From UBA12545 sp051024685 (GTDB taxonomy: Bacteria; Bacillota; DSM-521; Neomoorellales; Neomoorellaceae), in assembly GCA_051024685.1 (NCBI GenBank), contig JAZHPA010000019.1:1-51074 (forward strand): DNA of 51,074 nucleotides, given 5' to 3'. Numbering within the stretch: position 1 is the stretch's first letter; each line of letters opens with the position of its first letter. Made by a program: the position numbers and the translations under genes. The notes below the pieces were generated by a model. That model saw only the letters and a list, made by a program, of their open reading frames with translations, was not told the DNA's origin and ran no database searches. Of the stretch, positions 8,983 to 16,401 are shown piece by piece.

Positions 8983-9003
8983 ACCCAGAGCCCTCTTTTT
9001 TTA
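8969..9003 (+). terminator. Rho-independent terminator
   Basis: A 7-bp stem (AGGGCTC at 8969-8975, GAGCCCT at 8988-8994) overlaps the stop of the upstream ORF and is followed by a run of eight or more T residues on the plus strand. It ends the 8443-8982 transcript just before the convergent protease gene. Confidence 0.85.
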
Positions 9004-9018
9004 TCCTTTTCCCTTACT

Positions 9019-10176
9019 TTATCCCAGCCAGCCGGCATCCACCAGTCCGGCACCTTGCTCCACCAAACTCAGGCCGGGAAGCTTGCGCGCGTGGAGAAGC
9101 AGGAGCCTCACGGCCTGTTCCGCACTCAGATTGCTGTTGGAGCCCAAAATTAAGGCCAGGACGCCGCTTACATGGGGGGCTGCCATGGAGGTCCCGCTCA
9201 TGGTCCGGTAGCCGCCGCCGGGATAAGTAGAAAGGATTTCATTCCCGGGAGCCGTTATGGTAACTTCTGGCCCCCGGCTGCTGAAATCGGCCAGGGTATC
9301 CTCTTCCGTGGTAGCGGTTACGGATATGACGCCGGGGTAACGAGCAGGATACAAAACCTCGCCTTCGGGGCCCCTATTGCCCGCCGCAGCTACTAAAAGC
9401 ATACCCGCTTCCAGGCAAGCATCCACCGCTTTTTTGAGAGCAGTGCTGGCCTGGGAGGCACCTAAACTCATATTCACGATCTGCATTTGATTGTTTAACG
9501 CCCACTCTAAACCATTTATAATATCGGAAATCTGGCCTCTGCCGAAGCGGTTCATAACTTTAACGGCATAAATTTCAACCTCCGGCGCTACACCCACAAT
9601 ACCGAAGTCATTGTTGGCCGCCGCGATGATACCGGCCACATGGGTGCCATGCCCGTAGCCATCTCCCGCCGGCAAGCCGGGGAATCTGATGTTTATCTTA
9701 CCTTTTACATTATTCCTTAAGTCGGGGTGATTACTATCTACACCCGTATCCAGCACCGCCACCTTTACTCCTGCTCCGGTAGTCTTCTGCCAGGCTGCTG
9801 GCGCGCCAATCCGCTCCACTCCCCAGGGAACGGTTTGCTGATTGGCGGTTACAGGGTCGGAAGTTACAGGACAAGGAAATCCGCAAGTTTCCACCTCAAA
9901 ATCATCTTCCACCGCTTCCACCTGGGGGTCCCGGGCTAAGGCCTGCAGTTTATTCACTTCCACGGGGAAGGAAGCCAGCAGGGCATTGATAAAGGGAAAA
10001 TCCTTTAAAATACGGCCGCCGTATGAGCTTACTGTTCTGCGGCCCTGGTCTAAGGAGGTACCCTTCCGGAAGATAACGATCTTGCGTTCTTCCTTACGCT
10101 TGGCGTTTAAGCTAAGGCTCAGGCCCCCGGCTATTAAGGCGAATACAGAAGGAAGAAGAGCCAGTAACGGATACGT
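9019..10176 (-). CDS. Subtilisin-like serine protease with signal/propeptide; apparent ACG start
   Basis: This is an S8-family protease. The catalytic triad is visible (385-residue numbering): Asp143 in VLDTGVDSNHPDL, His176 in GHGTHVAG, Ser330 in GTSMAAPHVSG, with the oxyanion Asn267 in AAAGN. The first recognised start, GTG 9963, would remove half of an inhibitor-I9-type propeptide. The frame continues upstream through that propeptide (KIVIFRKGTSLDQG.., ..DPQVEAVEDDFEVE) and a hydrophobic signal or anchor segment (PLLALLPSVFALIAGG). It meets a TGA at 10191-10189. The only codon 7 nt after the strong AGGAGG is ACG at 10176, either a non-standard start or a mutated ATG. Likely secreted or membrane-tethered. 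Confidence 0.85.
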   Translation of the reverse strand, partial: TYPLLALLPSVFALIAGGLSLSLNAKRKEERKIVIFRKGTSLDQGRRTVSSYGGRILKDFPFINALLASFPVEVNKLQALARDPQVEAVEDDFEVETCGFPCPVTSDPVTANQQTVPWGVERIGAPAAWQKTTGAGVKVAVLDTGVDSNHPDLRNNVKGKINIRFPGLPAGDGYGHGTHVAGIIAAANNDFGIVGVAPEVEIYAVKVMNRFGRGQISDIINGLEWALNNQMQIVNMSLGASQASTALKKAVDACLEAGMLLVAAAGNRGPEGEVLYPARYPGVISVTATTEEDTLADFSSRGPEVTITAPGNEILSTYPGGGYRTMSGTSMAAPHVSGVLALILGSNSNLSAEQAVRLLLLHARKLPGLSLVEQGAGLVDAGWLG

Positions 10177-10359
10177 AGAAATCCCTCCTCACTTCATAAT
10201 AATGGCTTTTTATATATGCTATTCAGGGAGCCTGAGCGAAGTTAAATTGGAAACGATTTGCCAAAAATTTTCCGGTGTAACCCCTTTTCCCGGCGCTGCA
10301 TATCCTGGAACTAGAGAGCGGGAAAATCCCCCAAAACAGTTTAAAGGAGGAATGCTTAG

Positions 10360-10464
10360 ATGTCCTTCAGCCCTGAGTGGTTCTTTATTTTCTTCCCCAT
10401 CATCATCATTATTATCCCGGTAATCCTCATCTTCATCATCTGGCCGTGGGCTTCTGCCAAGTAA
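10360..10464 (+). CDS. 34-residue hydrophobic membrane peptide
   Basis: A strong AAAGGAGG lies 9 nt upstream of ATG 10360. The product begins MSFSPEWFFIFFPI, continues with a run of isoleucines and PVILIFIIWPWAS, and ends at TAA 10464. Nearly the whole peptide is one membrane-spanning segment. A strong terminator follows 23 nt later, so this is a complete transcription unit. It is too short for routine gene finders. Similar tiny single-pass peptides in spore formers include sporulation and toxin-like peptides, but no family is assigned. Confidence 0.65.
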   Translation: MSFSPEWFFIFFPIIIIIIPVILIFIIWPWASAK

Positions 10465-10487
10465 GCAGGCAAAAGAAACTGGAGAAA

Positions 10488-10520
10488 GGGAGGGGAAGAG
10501 TCAAGCCCCTCCCTTTTTTT
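10488..10520 (+). terminator. Rho-independent terminator
   Basis: An 8-bp GC stem (GGGAGGGG at 10488-10495, CCCCTCCC at 10506-10513) is followed by seven T residues. It ends the transcript of the 34-residue peptide. Confidence 0.9.
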
Positions 10521-10531
10521 GCTAAAAAATT

Positions 10532-10554
10532 GCCCCGCTATTTACGGGGCTTTT
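10532..10554 (+). terminator. Second terminator-like hairpin
   Basis: A 6-bp stem, GCCCCG (10532-10537) with CGGGGC (10545-10550), is followed by TTTT. It sits 11 nt after the stronger terminator and may act as a back-up. The remaining sequence to 10693 shows no gene. Confidence 0.5.
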
Positions 10555-10693
10555 CCCTTGATCGGGGAAAAATGGGGTGCGAGTTGGGCACCGAAAGAGC
10601 TAAAAGGGTGGCAACCAGAGATAAGGAAGCAGTAAAGTTGCAAACCACTGGAGGACAGGCTGGGAGGTAGCCATGGTTTATATGAAAACGCAC

Positions 10694-11026
10694 CTACCCC
10701 TTCTGCCAGTCGGCCAGGAAGCGCTGCAGATCCTCGGGAATTTCGCTCCCCATGTCCTTGGCTAGCTGGTGGTAAAAAGCAGCAATATTCTTCTTCATTT
10801 CCGGCGTAAAGCTTTGGGTCATTTGGTTAACGAATTGGGCCAGCTTTTCCTTGTCACCCATCTCCTCCGGCTTGAGGCCTGCTTCCATGAGCAATTGCTG
10901 GACGGCTGCCGGATTGTCCGGAGATATGCCCATTTCCCGCAACAGGGCTGCCAGGTTAGTCTTCCCTTCCGCTGCGGCCGCCGCCAGGCGCTGGCGCAAT
11001 TCCTCTAAATTAACGCTCACTTGCAT
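10694..11026 (-). CDS. Hypothetical helical protein
   Basis: This 110-residue, mostly helical, soluble protein is not recognised. It starts MQVSVNLEELRQRLA and carries blocks such as LAALLREMGIS and FTPEMKKNIAAFYHQLAKDM. There are no cysteines, signal peptide or membrane segments. ATG 11026 is preferred over an ATG 15 codons upstream because AAAGGTG lies just before it. It is transcribed as a single gene, with its 3' end facing the 34-residue peptide unit. Confidence 0.65.
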   Translation of the reverse strand: MQVSVNLEELRQRLAAAAAEGKTNLAALLREMGISPDNPAAVQQLLMEAGLKPEEMGDKEKLAQFVNQMTQSFTPEMKKNIAAFYHQLAKDMGSEIPEDLQRFLADWQKG

Positions 11027-11104
11027 CACCTTTCCCCCAAATTTTAGAGGCGAATCCAGCCTCCTTTCCATTTTTATTCGCGTGACCGCGTAAAAGTGCT
11101 ACCT

Positions 11105-11137
11105 AAAAAAATCAAGACCGCGGGAGAGTCCGCGGTC
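11105..11137 (-). terminator. Rho-independent terminator of the chemotaxis receptor gene
   Basis: On the minus strand a perfect 8-bp stem (GACCGCGG / CCGCGGTC, at 11130-11137 and 11116-11123, 6-nt loop) is followed by TTGATTTTTTT. It lies 22 nt after the receptor stop codon. Confidence 0.85.
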
Positions 11138-11158
11138 CACTTTATCCAGTTTTTAACT

Positions 11159-12820
11159 TCAGGCTGGTACCACGTTAGCGGCCAGCACCCCTACAACCTC
11201 ACCGTCCTTCTTGACAGGTACGGAAACGGTAATGGCCAGGCGGTTGGTGGACTGGGTTATGTACGGTTTGGTGGCAAAATACCTGCCTTCCATGGCCTCC
11301 CGAAACCACGGCCGGAAGGCCCAGTTAGTAATCCCGACCGAGGGCCGGCTGTACACAGCCGTACCGTCGGGAAGAGTAGCAATAAGAGTCTGGACCCAGG
11401 GGTGTTGTTCAAAAGCACTGTCCAATAAGGGCTTCATCTCCTGAAGTTCCATTCTCTGGATTTCGGGCTTTAGAGCCAGCTCTGCCAGGATCCTGTGCCC
11501 CCGGCTGACCAACTCCCTGCAGGTTGCTTCGTCCCAGCCGCCCTTAGTGTATTCGGCCGTCAAATTATCAAAATTCCGGGCCATGTCGACCAGCTGTTGC
11601 ATACTTTGCTCCACTTGACCCATGATAGCTTGTTGTTCGCTGGTTGCAGCCGTGACTTCTTCAATGCTGGCCGCTGTTTCCTCGGCTACCGCCGCCATTC
11701 GGCTAGCATCCTCATTGACGGCCCGTACGCGCTCCACTTGCTGCTGGGCGCGGCTATTTATCTCCTCCATGGCCTTAACCGCCTGCCCAATAGCCTGTCC
11801 AATGGCCAGGAAGGATACTTTGGCATTTTGCCCCCGTTCGATATTCCCTTTAACTAATTGGACGTTTCTCTCCACCTGGTGAGCGGTTTCCTTGGCCTCC
11901 GCCTGGATGGCCTCGGCCAATCGGGTAATATTCTGGGCCGCCTGGGCCGACTGCTCTGCCAGCTTCCGCACCTCTTCGGCCACAACGGCGAAGCCCCGTC
12001 CCTGCTCCCCGGCTCGCGCGGCCTCAATGGCCGCGTTGAGGGAAAGCAAATTGGTTTGCTCGGCAATGGCCGTCACTACCCGGACAAATTCGCTGATTTG
12101 GGACATTTGTTCTTCTAGCTGGTGCATCTGCTGAGCTGCCCGCTCGTTAGAACCAGCTGCTTCCTGGATTTCCTGCAGGAGCTGTTCCAAAAGAGCCCTT
12201 CCCTCTTGTTCCTTTTTCTGCACTTCGGCAGCCAGGAGGGTGCCGGAGCGGGCCTGTTCGGCAATTTCCTCGGCCAGATTGGTCAAAACCCCTACGTTTT
12301 CCGCCACCCGCTGGGCGGCAGCGGCCTGCTCGTCGGCTCCCCCGGCAATTTCCTGCATGGCACCGCTAATTTCCCGGAAACTCCTCTGACTCTCCGTCGT
12401 TCCCTTTAAGAGCAGGCGGACAAAATGATTTAATTCATCAGAGCTGCGCTGCATATGGCTTATAATTCGGAAAAAACTGTTCAGAACGTCTTGTCCCATC
12501 TCGCGAAAGGCTACGCTTAAGCCGGCTTCCGCAAAGAACCGTTCTGCCTTGACCGGCTCTCCCGACCCCAAAATCTGGAGAAAGTTTGCCAGGCTTCCCA
12601 GGGGCCGGATCCATTTTTGCCAGAGAATAAAGAGGGTTAACAAGCTGAGGATAACCGCCAGGAGCACAGCTGTCAGGGCTGCCAGCCAAAAATGCTCTAG
12701 GCTTACGCCCTGCCAGGCGGTGAGCAGGGCGCCGGCAATTGTGGGCAGCAGAGTTAAAATTAGAAGGTAAAAAAAATACCCCAGCAACGCCTTGTGGTAC
12801 CCGCGCAAGGAAAGCTTCAT
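11159..12820 (-). CDS. Methyl-accepting chemotaxis protein with C-terminal Cache-like domain
   Basis: This receptor feeds signals to the CheA/CheW array. The N-terminus has two membrane segments (about residues 12-35 and 45-68) with almost nothing between them, so there is no large extracellular sensor. A linker, then the methyl-accepting signalling domain, follows; its hairpin tip TNLLSLNAAIEAARAGEQGR is very well conserved. After it, the last 125 residues form a separate domain with RPWFREAMEGRY, PYITQSTNRLAITVSVPV and GEVVGVLAANV motifs characteristic of Cache sensors. Given the topology this domain should be cytoplasmic. I chose ATG 12820 because AGGAGG lies 8 nt upstream; the open frame extends a further 19 codons. 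Confidence 0.88.
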   Translation of the reverse strand: MKLSLRGYHKALLGYFFYLLILTLLPTIAGALLTAWQGVSLEHFWLAALTAVLLAVILSLLTLFILWQKWIRPLGSLANFLQILGSGEPVKAERFFAEAGLSVAFREMGQDVLNSFFRIISHMQRSSDELNHFVRLLLKGTTESQRSFREISGAMQEIAGGADEQAAAAQRVAENVGVLTNLAEEIAEQARSGTLLAAEVQKKEQEGRALLEQLLQEIQEAAGSNERAAQQMHQLEEQMSQISEFVRVVTAIAEQTNLLSLNAAIEAARAGEQGRGFAVVAEEVRKLAEQSAQAAQNITRLAEAIQAEAKETAHQVERNVQLVKGNIERGQNAKVSFLAIGQAIGQAVKAMEEINSRAQQQVERVRAVNEDASRMAAVAEETAASIEEVTAATSEQQAIMGQVEQSMQQLVDMARNFDNLTAEYTKGGWDEATCRELVSRGHRILAELALKPEIQRMELQEMKPLLDSAFEQHPWVQTLIATLPDGTAVYSRPSVGITNWAFRPWFREAMEGRYFATKPYITQSTNRLAITVSVPVKKDGEVVGVLAANVVPA

Positions 12821-12930
12821 ACCTTTCCCTCCTAGTAGAAGACTTCCGGTTTCCATGGTGTAAACGGCTCCGGCCAACGGCTGCTCTCCGTTTACTACCC
12901 TTTCAACAGCTTTAGGCCGTCAACTTTTCC

Positions 12931-12957
12931 CTTCAGTACCACCGCTTCAGTACCACC
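12931..12957. repeat. Short tandem duplication
   Basis: The 13-mer CTTCAGTACCACC occurs twice, at 12931-12943 and 12945-12957, in the short gap downstream of hisIE. It looks like a small slippage duplication; no function is evident. Confidence 0.6.
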
Positions 12958-12970
12958 CCCTTCGATCCTT

Positions 12971-13615
12971 CTATTTGCGGCGGCCGTTCAGCTCCTCGGC
13001 CAGCTTGCCGGGTCCCAGCCCGTGATAGGCCAGCAGAACCAGCGTATGATAATATAAATCGGCGAGTTCGTAGAGAACTTCGGCTTCCCTCTGGTTTTTG
13101 GAGGCGATGATCACCTCTCCTGCCTCTTCTCCAATTTTTTTCAAAATCTTATCCTGACCCCCTTTAAAAAGATAGGCTGTATAGGAACCCTCGGGCATGA
13201 GAGCTTGCCGCTCTTTAATCACCTCAAAAAGCCTTTCCAACACCGCTCCTAGCTTTACAGGCGGTTCCGGCAGGGAAGCACCGGCCCCCAAGGGCAGAGG
13301 ATTATGAAAACAGGAAAACCGCCCCTCATGGCACGCCACGCCTTCCTGCCGCACCTTGAACAGCAGGGCATCACCGTCACAGTCATAGGAAACGCTGACG
13401 ATGTGCTGGTAATGACCCGAAGTAGCTCCCTTATGCCAGAGCTCCCGTCGGCTGCGGCTGTAGAACCACGTCTGGCCGCTGGCCAGGGAACGCGCCAGGG
13501 CCTCCCGGTTCATGTAGGCCAGCATTAAGACTTCTCCTGTCTCTACATCCTGAACGATAGCCGGGATGAGGCCCTCTTGATTAAATTTGAGCTCTGCGGG
13601 AAGGCAAATCTCCAT
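12971..13615 (-). CDS. hisI: Bifunctional phosphoribosyl-AMP cyclohydrolase / phosphoribosyl-ATP pyrophosphatase HisIE
   Basis: It catalyses steps 2 and 3 of histidine synthesis. The N-terminal cyclohydrolase domain (residues 1 to about 110) has the metal-binding signature SYDCDGDALLFKVRQEG with VACHEGRFSCF. The C-terminal pyrophosphatase domain (about 120-214) has KIGEEAGEVIIASKN and LYELADLYYHTLVLL, an all-alpha NTP-hydrolase signature. The 214-residue length is normal for the fused form. It is the last gene of the hisD-B-H-A-F-IE run, 17 nt after hisF. Confidence 0.96.
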   Translation of the reverse strand: MEICLPAELKFNQEGLIPAIVQDVETGEVLMLAYMNREALARSLASGQTWFYSRSRRELWHKGATSGHYQHIVSVSYDCDGDALLFKVRQEGVACHEGRFSCFHNPLPLGAGASLPEPPVKLGAVLERLFEVIKERQALMPEGSYTAYLFKGGQDKILKKIGEEAGEVIIASKNQREAEVLYELADLYYHTLVLLAYHGLGPGKLAEELNGRRK

Positions 13616-13632
13616 GGGAAGGTCACCTCGTT

Positions 13633-14406
13633 TTAATCTGCGTTATATACCGGACGTACCGGTACGCCCCGTGCCGCCAGGTATGACTTAGCCTGAGCAA
13701 TGGTATAGGTGCCGAAGTGAAAAATGGAAGCCGCCAGCACGGCATCGGCCCCTCCCAAAGTTAAACCGTCCAGCAGGTGCTTCAGGTTACCCACTCCACC
13801 GGACGCTATCACGGGGATATTTACGCTGCTGCTCACCGCTGCCGTGAGTTCCAGGTCATAACCATCCTGCGTACCATCAGCATCCATACTGGTAAGCAGG
13901 ATCTCTCCTGCCCCTAGGGCAGCCACCTCCCGGGCCCAGGCAACGGCATCTTTACCCGTAGGCTGTCGGCCGCCGTAGGTCACCACTTCCCACCGGCCGG
14001 GTTCGCGCTTCTTGGCGTCGATGGCCACCACAATGCACTGACTGCCGAAGCGCCGGGCCGCCTCCTCTACCAGGCGAGGATTTTCCACTGCCGCCGTGTT
14101 GAGGGATACCTTATCCGCCCCCGCGGCCAGCATCCGCCGGATGTCTTCCAGGCTCCTCAGACCTCCCCCTACCGTAAAGGGGATAAACACTTGCTCGGCG
14201 GTCTTGCGGGCCACCTCCAACATGATGTCTCGACCCTCAACCGAAGCCGTTATGTCCAGGAACACCAGTTCATCCGCGCCGGCGCGATCATACGCAGCCG
14301 CCAGCTCCACCGGATCCCCGGCATCGCGTAAGTTCAAGAAGTTGACACCTTTTACCACCCTTCCGCGGTGCACGTCGAGACAGGGAATAATGCGCTTAGT
14401 CAGCAC
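13633..14406 (-). CDS. hisF: Imidazole glycerol phosphate synthase cyclase subunit HisF
   Basis: With HisH it converts PRFAR and ammonia to imidazole glycerol phosphate and AICAR, the latter returning to purine synthesis. This (beta/alpha)8 barrel has the catalytic aspartate in IIPCLDVHRGRVVKG, the phosphate sites GGGLRSLEDI and SGGVGN, and the second acid in TSMDADGTQDGYD. The start is GTG 14406 with AGGTGAG about 7 nt upstream, overlapping the end of hisA by 7 nt. Confidence 0.97.
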   Translation of the reverse strand: MLTKRIIPCLDVHRGRVVKGVNFLNLRDAGDPVELAAAYDRAGADELVFLDITASVEGRDIMLEVARKTAEQVFIPFTVGGGLRSLEDIRRMLAAGADKVSLNTAAVENPRLVEEAARRFGSQCIVVAIDAKKREPGRWEVVTYGGRQPTGKDAVAWAREVAALGAGEILLTSMDADGTQDGYDLELTAAVSSSVNIPVIASGGVGNLKHLLDGLTLGGADAVLAASIFHFGTYTIAQAKSYLAARGVPVRPVYNAD

Positions 14407-15164
14407 CTTTTCTCACCTCCTGCCATCCCGGCAACCCGGCCTTTCCCGGCCGCAGCCAAAGCTTCTCCCAGGGTAAACTGCCCATTATAAAGGGCGCGGC
14501 CGACAATTACTCCCTCCACCCCCAGGGGCTCCAGTTCCCGCAGGACAGCTATGTCCTGTAAGTCGGCTATCCCTCCGGAGGCTATAACTGGCAAGCCGCA
14601 GCTCAAAGCCATCTCCCGGATGGCGCCTAAGTTGGGCCCTTGAAGGGTGCCGTCCCGGCTGATATCGGTATAGATGAGCCTCCGAACTCCCAGGTCGGCC
14701 ATCTCCCGGCCAAGATCCACCGCCCGGCGCGGGGAGGTAGTGACCCAGCCCTTAATGGCCACCAACCCGTCCCGGCTATCAATGCCTACCGCTATCGCTT
14801 CTCCGTAAACCCGGCAGGCTCCGGCCACCAGGTCGGGATCGGCCACCGCCGCCGTACCCAAAACCACCCGGGCCGCCCCGGCCTGCAGCAGGGCTTCTAT
14901 ATCCGCCCGGGTACGCACTCCTCCCCCCACCTGTACGGGAACACCGGCTGCCTTAATAATCTCTCGAATGACATCCAGATTCTGCACGCTTCCCTGAAAG
15001 GCGCCGTCCAGGTCCACCACATGCAGCCAGGCAGCACCCTCCTCCACCCATTTCCGGGCTACGTCTACCGGATTATCAGAATAAACCGTTTCCTCTTCCG
15101 GTCTTCCCTGGTAGAGGCGGACGCAACGGCCACGGCGCAAGTCAATAGCCGGAAAAACGATCAT
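14400..15164 (-). CDS. hisA: ProFAR isomerase HisA
   Basis: It isomerises the aminoaldose ProFAR to the aminoketose PRFAR. The barrel starts FPAIDLRRGRCVRLYQG, with the catalytic aspartate at position 8. It continues with QVGGGVRT, VVLGTAAV, and YTDISRDGTLQGPN holding the second acid, then ASGGIADL. The 254-residue length is slightly long because of a C-terminal tail. The start overlaps the hisH stop as ATGA, and the end overlaps hisF, so the four genes are tightly coupled. Confidence 0.97.
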   Translation of the reverse strand: MIVFPAIDLRRGRCVRLYQGRPEEETVYSDNPVDVARKWVEEGAAWLHVVDLDGAFQGSVQNLDVIREIIKAAGVPVQVGGGVRTRADIEALLQAGAARVVLGTAAVADPDLVAGACRVYGEAIAVGIDSRDGLVAIKGWVTTSPRRAVDLGREMADLGVRRLIYTDISRDGTLQGPNLGAIREMALSCGLPVIASGGIADLQDIAVLRELEPLGVEGVIVGRALYNGQFTLGEALAAAGKGRVAGMAGGEKRC

Positions 15165-15775
15165 TGATAGACCAGCTCCCCAAAGTTGGCCAGTACTTTC
15201 AGGCCCAGGGCGCTGCTTTTTTCCGGGTGAAACTGGACGCCGAAAATGTTGCCGGCTTGGACGGCGGCTACCAGTTGGCCGCCGTACTCCGTCCGGCCCA
15301 CAGTGATGCCGGGGTCGTCCGGTTCAACGTGGTAGGAATGTACAAAATAAAAAAAGGCCCCGGAAGGTATACTCTTAAACAGAAGGCTAGGCCGGCAAAA
15401 ATCCACCTGGTTCCAGCCCATATGGGGAATTTTCACTCCACTGGGCAGGCGTTTTACCACTCCGGGTAGCAGGTTCAACCCTTCAACCCTGCCGCCTTCC
15501 TCGCTGGCTTCAAAAAGAAGCTGCATTCCCAGACAAATGCCTAAAAAAGGAGTACCACGCCGGCAAACTTCTACTATGGCTTCCTGCAAGCCCTTCTGTT
15601 TTAAAGCCTCCATGGCATCCCCAAAGGCTCCCACCCCCGGAAGGATAACCCCGGGCGCAGCCAGTACCTCGTCCGGCCTGTCCGTAACTCGTACGGGGCA
15701 GCCCACTGCCTCTAGAGCTTTTTGTACGCTTAAAAGGTTGCCCATGCGGTAGTCAATGATGCTGATTGGTTGCAA
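15161..15775 (-). CDS. hisH: Imidazole glycerol phosphate synthase glutaminase subunit HisH
   Basis: This class I glutamine amidotransferase feeds ammonia to HisF. The nucleophile cysteine is in FLGICLGMQLLF (about residue 80) and the His-Glu pair in FGVQFHPEKSS. The N-terminal IIDYRMGNLLSVQKAL is typical. The start appears to be TTG 15775 with AGGAAG upstream; a nearby ATG is out of frame. Length is 204 residues. Confidence 0.96.
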   Translation of the reverse strand: MQPISIIDYRMGNLLSVQKALEAVGCPVRVTDRPDEVLAAPGVILPGVGAFGDAMEALKQKGLQEAIVEVCRRGTPFLGICLGMQLLFEASEEGGRVEGLNLLPGVVKRLPSGVKIPHMGWNQVDFCRPSLLFKSIPSGAFFYFVHSYHVEPDDPGITVGRTEYGGQLVAAVQAGNIFGVQFHPEKSSALGLKVLANFGELVYQ

Positions 15776-15804
15776 ACCATTTCACTTCCTCTAACAATTG
15801 ATGC

Positions 15805-16401
15805 CTACAATACTCCCTTGGTCGAAGGGATTCCCTGAGCCCCGGGGTCCAAGCTTACCGCCTGGCGCAGGGCACGGCCCAAGGCTTTAAAAAGGGCCTC
15901 TGCCAGGTGATGGCTATTGCGGCCGGCCAGCTTCCTTACATGGAGGGTCAAACCGCTGTTGTTTACCAAGGCGCGCAAAAACTCCTCCACCAGCTCGGTG
16001 TCCAAGCCTCCCAGGCGTTCGGCAGCCAATTCCAGTTCATAAGCCAGATAGGGTCGCCCGCTCACGTCCAGGGCCACCCCAACCAAGGCCTCATCCATGG
16101 GAATAAAGGCGCTGCCGTAGCGGTTTATACCCTCTTTAGCCCCCAAGGCCTGGCTCAGGGCCTGCCCCAAGCAGATACCCAGGTCTTCTACCGTATGGTG
16201 ACCGTCCACCTCCAGGTCGCCCTTGGCCTCCACCTTTAGGTCCAGAAGGCCGTGCTTAGCCAGCTGGGCCAGGAGATGATCCAAAAAGGCAATACCGCTG
16301 CTGCCCTCGAACTTGCCCCGGCCCTCCAGGCTCAGCTCCACCCTGATGTCGGTCTCCCCAGTCCGCCTGGCCACCGCTCCCCGCCGGCTAATTCCCTGCA
16401 T
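15805..16401 (-). CDS. hisB: Imidazoleglycerol-phosphate dehydratase HisB
   Basis: This manganese enzyme dehydrates imidazole glycerol phosphate. Duplicate metal-binding signatures are visible: GHHTVEDLGI with the preceding FLDHLLAQLAKHG, and NSHHLAEALFKALGRAL. The product is the monofunctional dehydratase (198 aa) without the fused phosphatase of enterobacteria. I prefer ATG 16401; the frame extends to TTG 16413. Either start overlaps the 3' end of hisD. Confidence 0.96.
   Translation of the reverse strand: MQGISRRGAVARRTGETDIRVELSLEGRGKFEGSSGIAFLDHLLAQLAKHGLLDLKVEAKGDLEVDGHHTVEDLGICLGQALSQALGAKEGINRYGSAFIPMDEALVGVALDVSGRPYLAYELELAAERLGGLDTELVEEFLRALVNNSGLTLHVRKLAGRNSHHLAEALFKALGRALRQAVSLDPGAQGIPSTKGVL

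Noticed and set aside
10189..10200. In-frame TGA read as selenocysteine in the protease start (ATG AAG TGA)
   Set aside because: The TGA overlaps the strong ribosome binding site, and the sequence after it lacks a visible SECIS-type hairpin. Initiation downstream is simpler.
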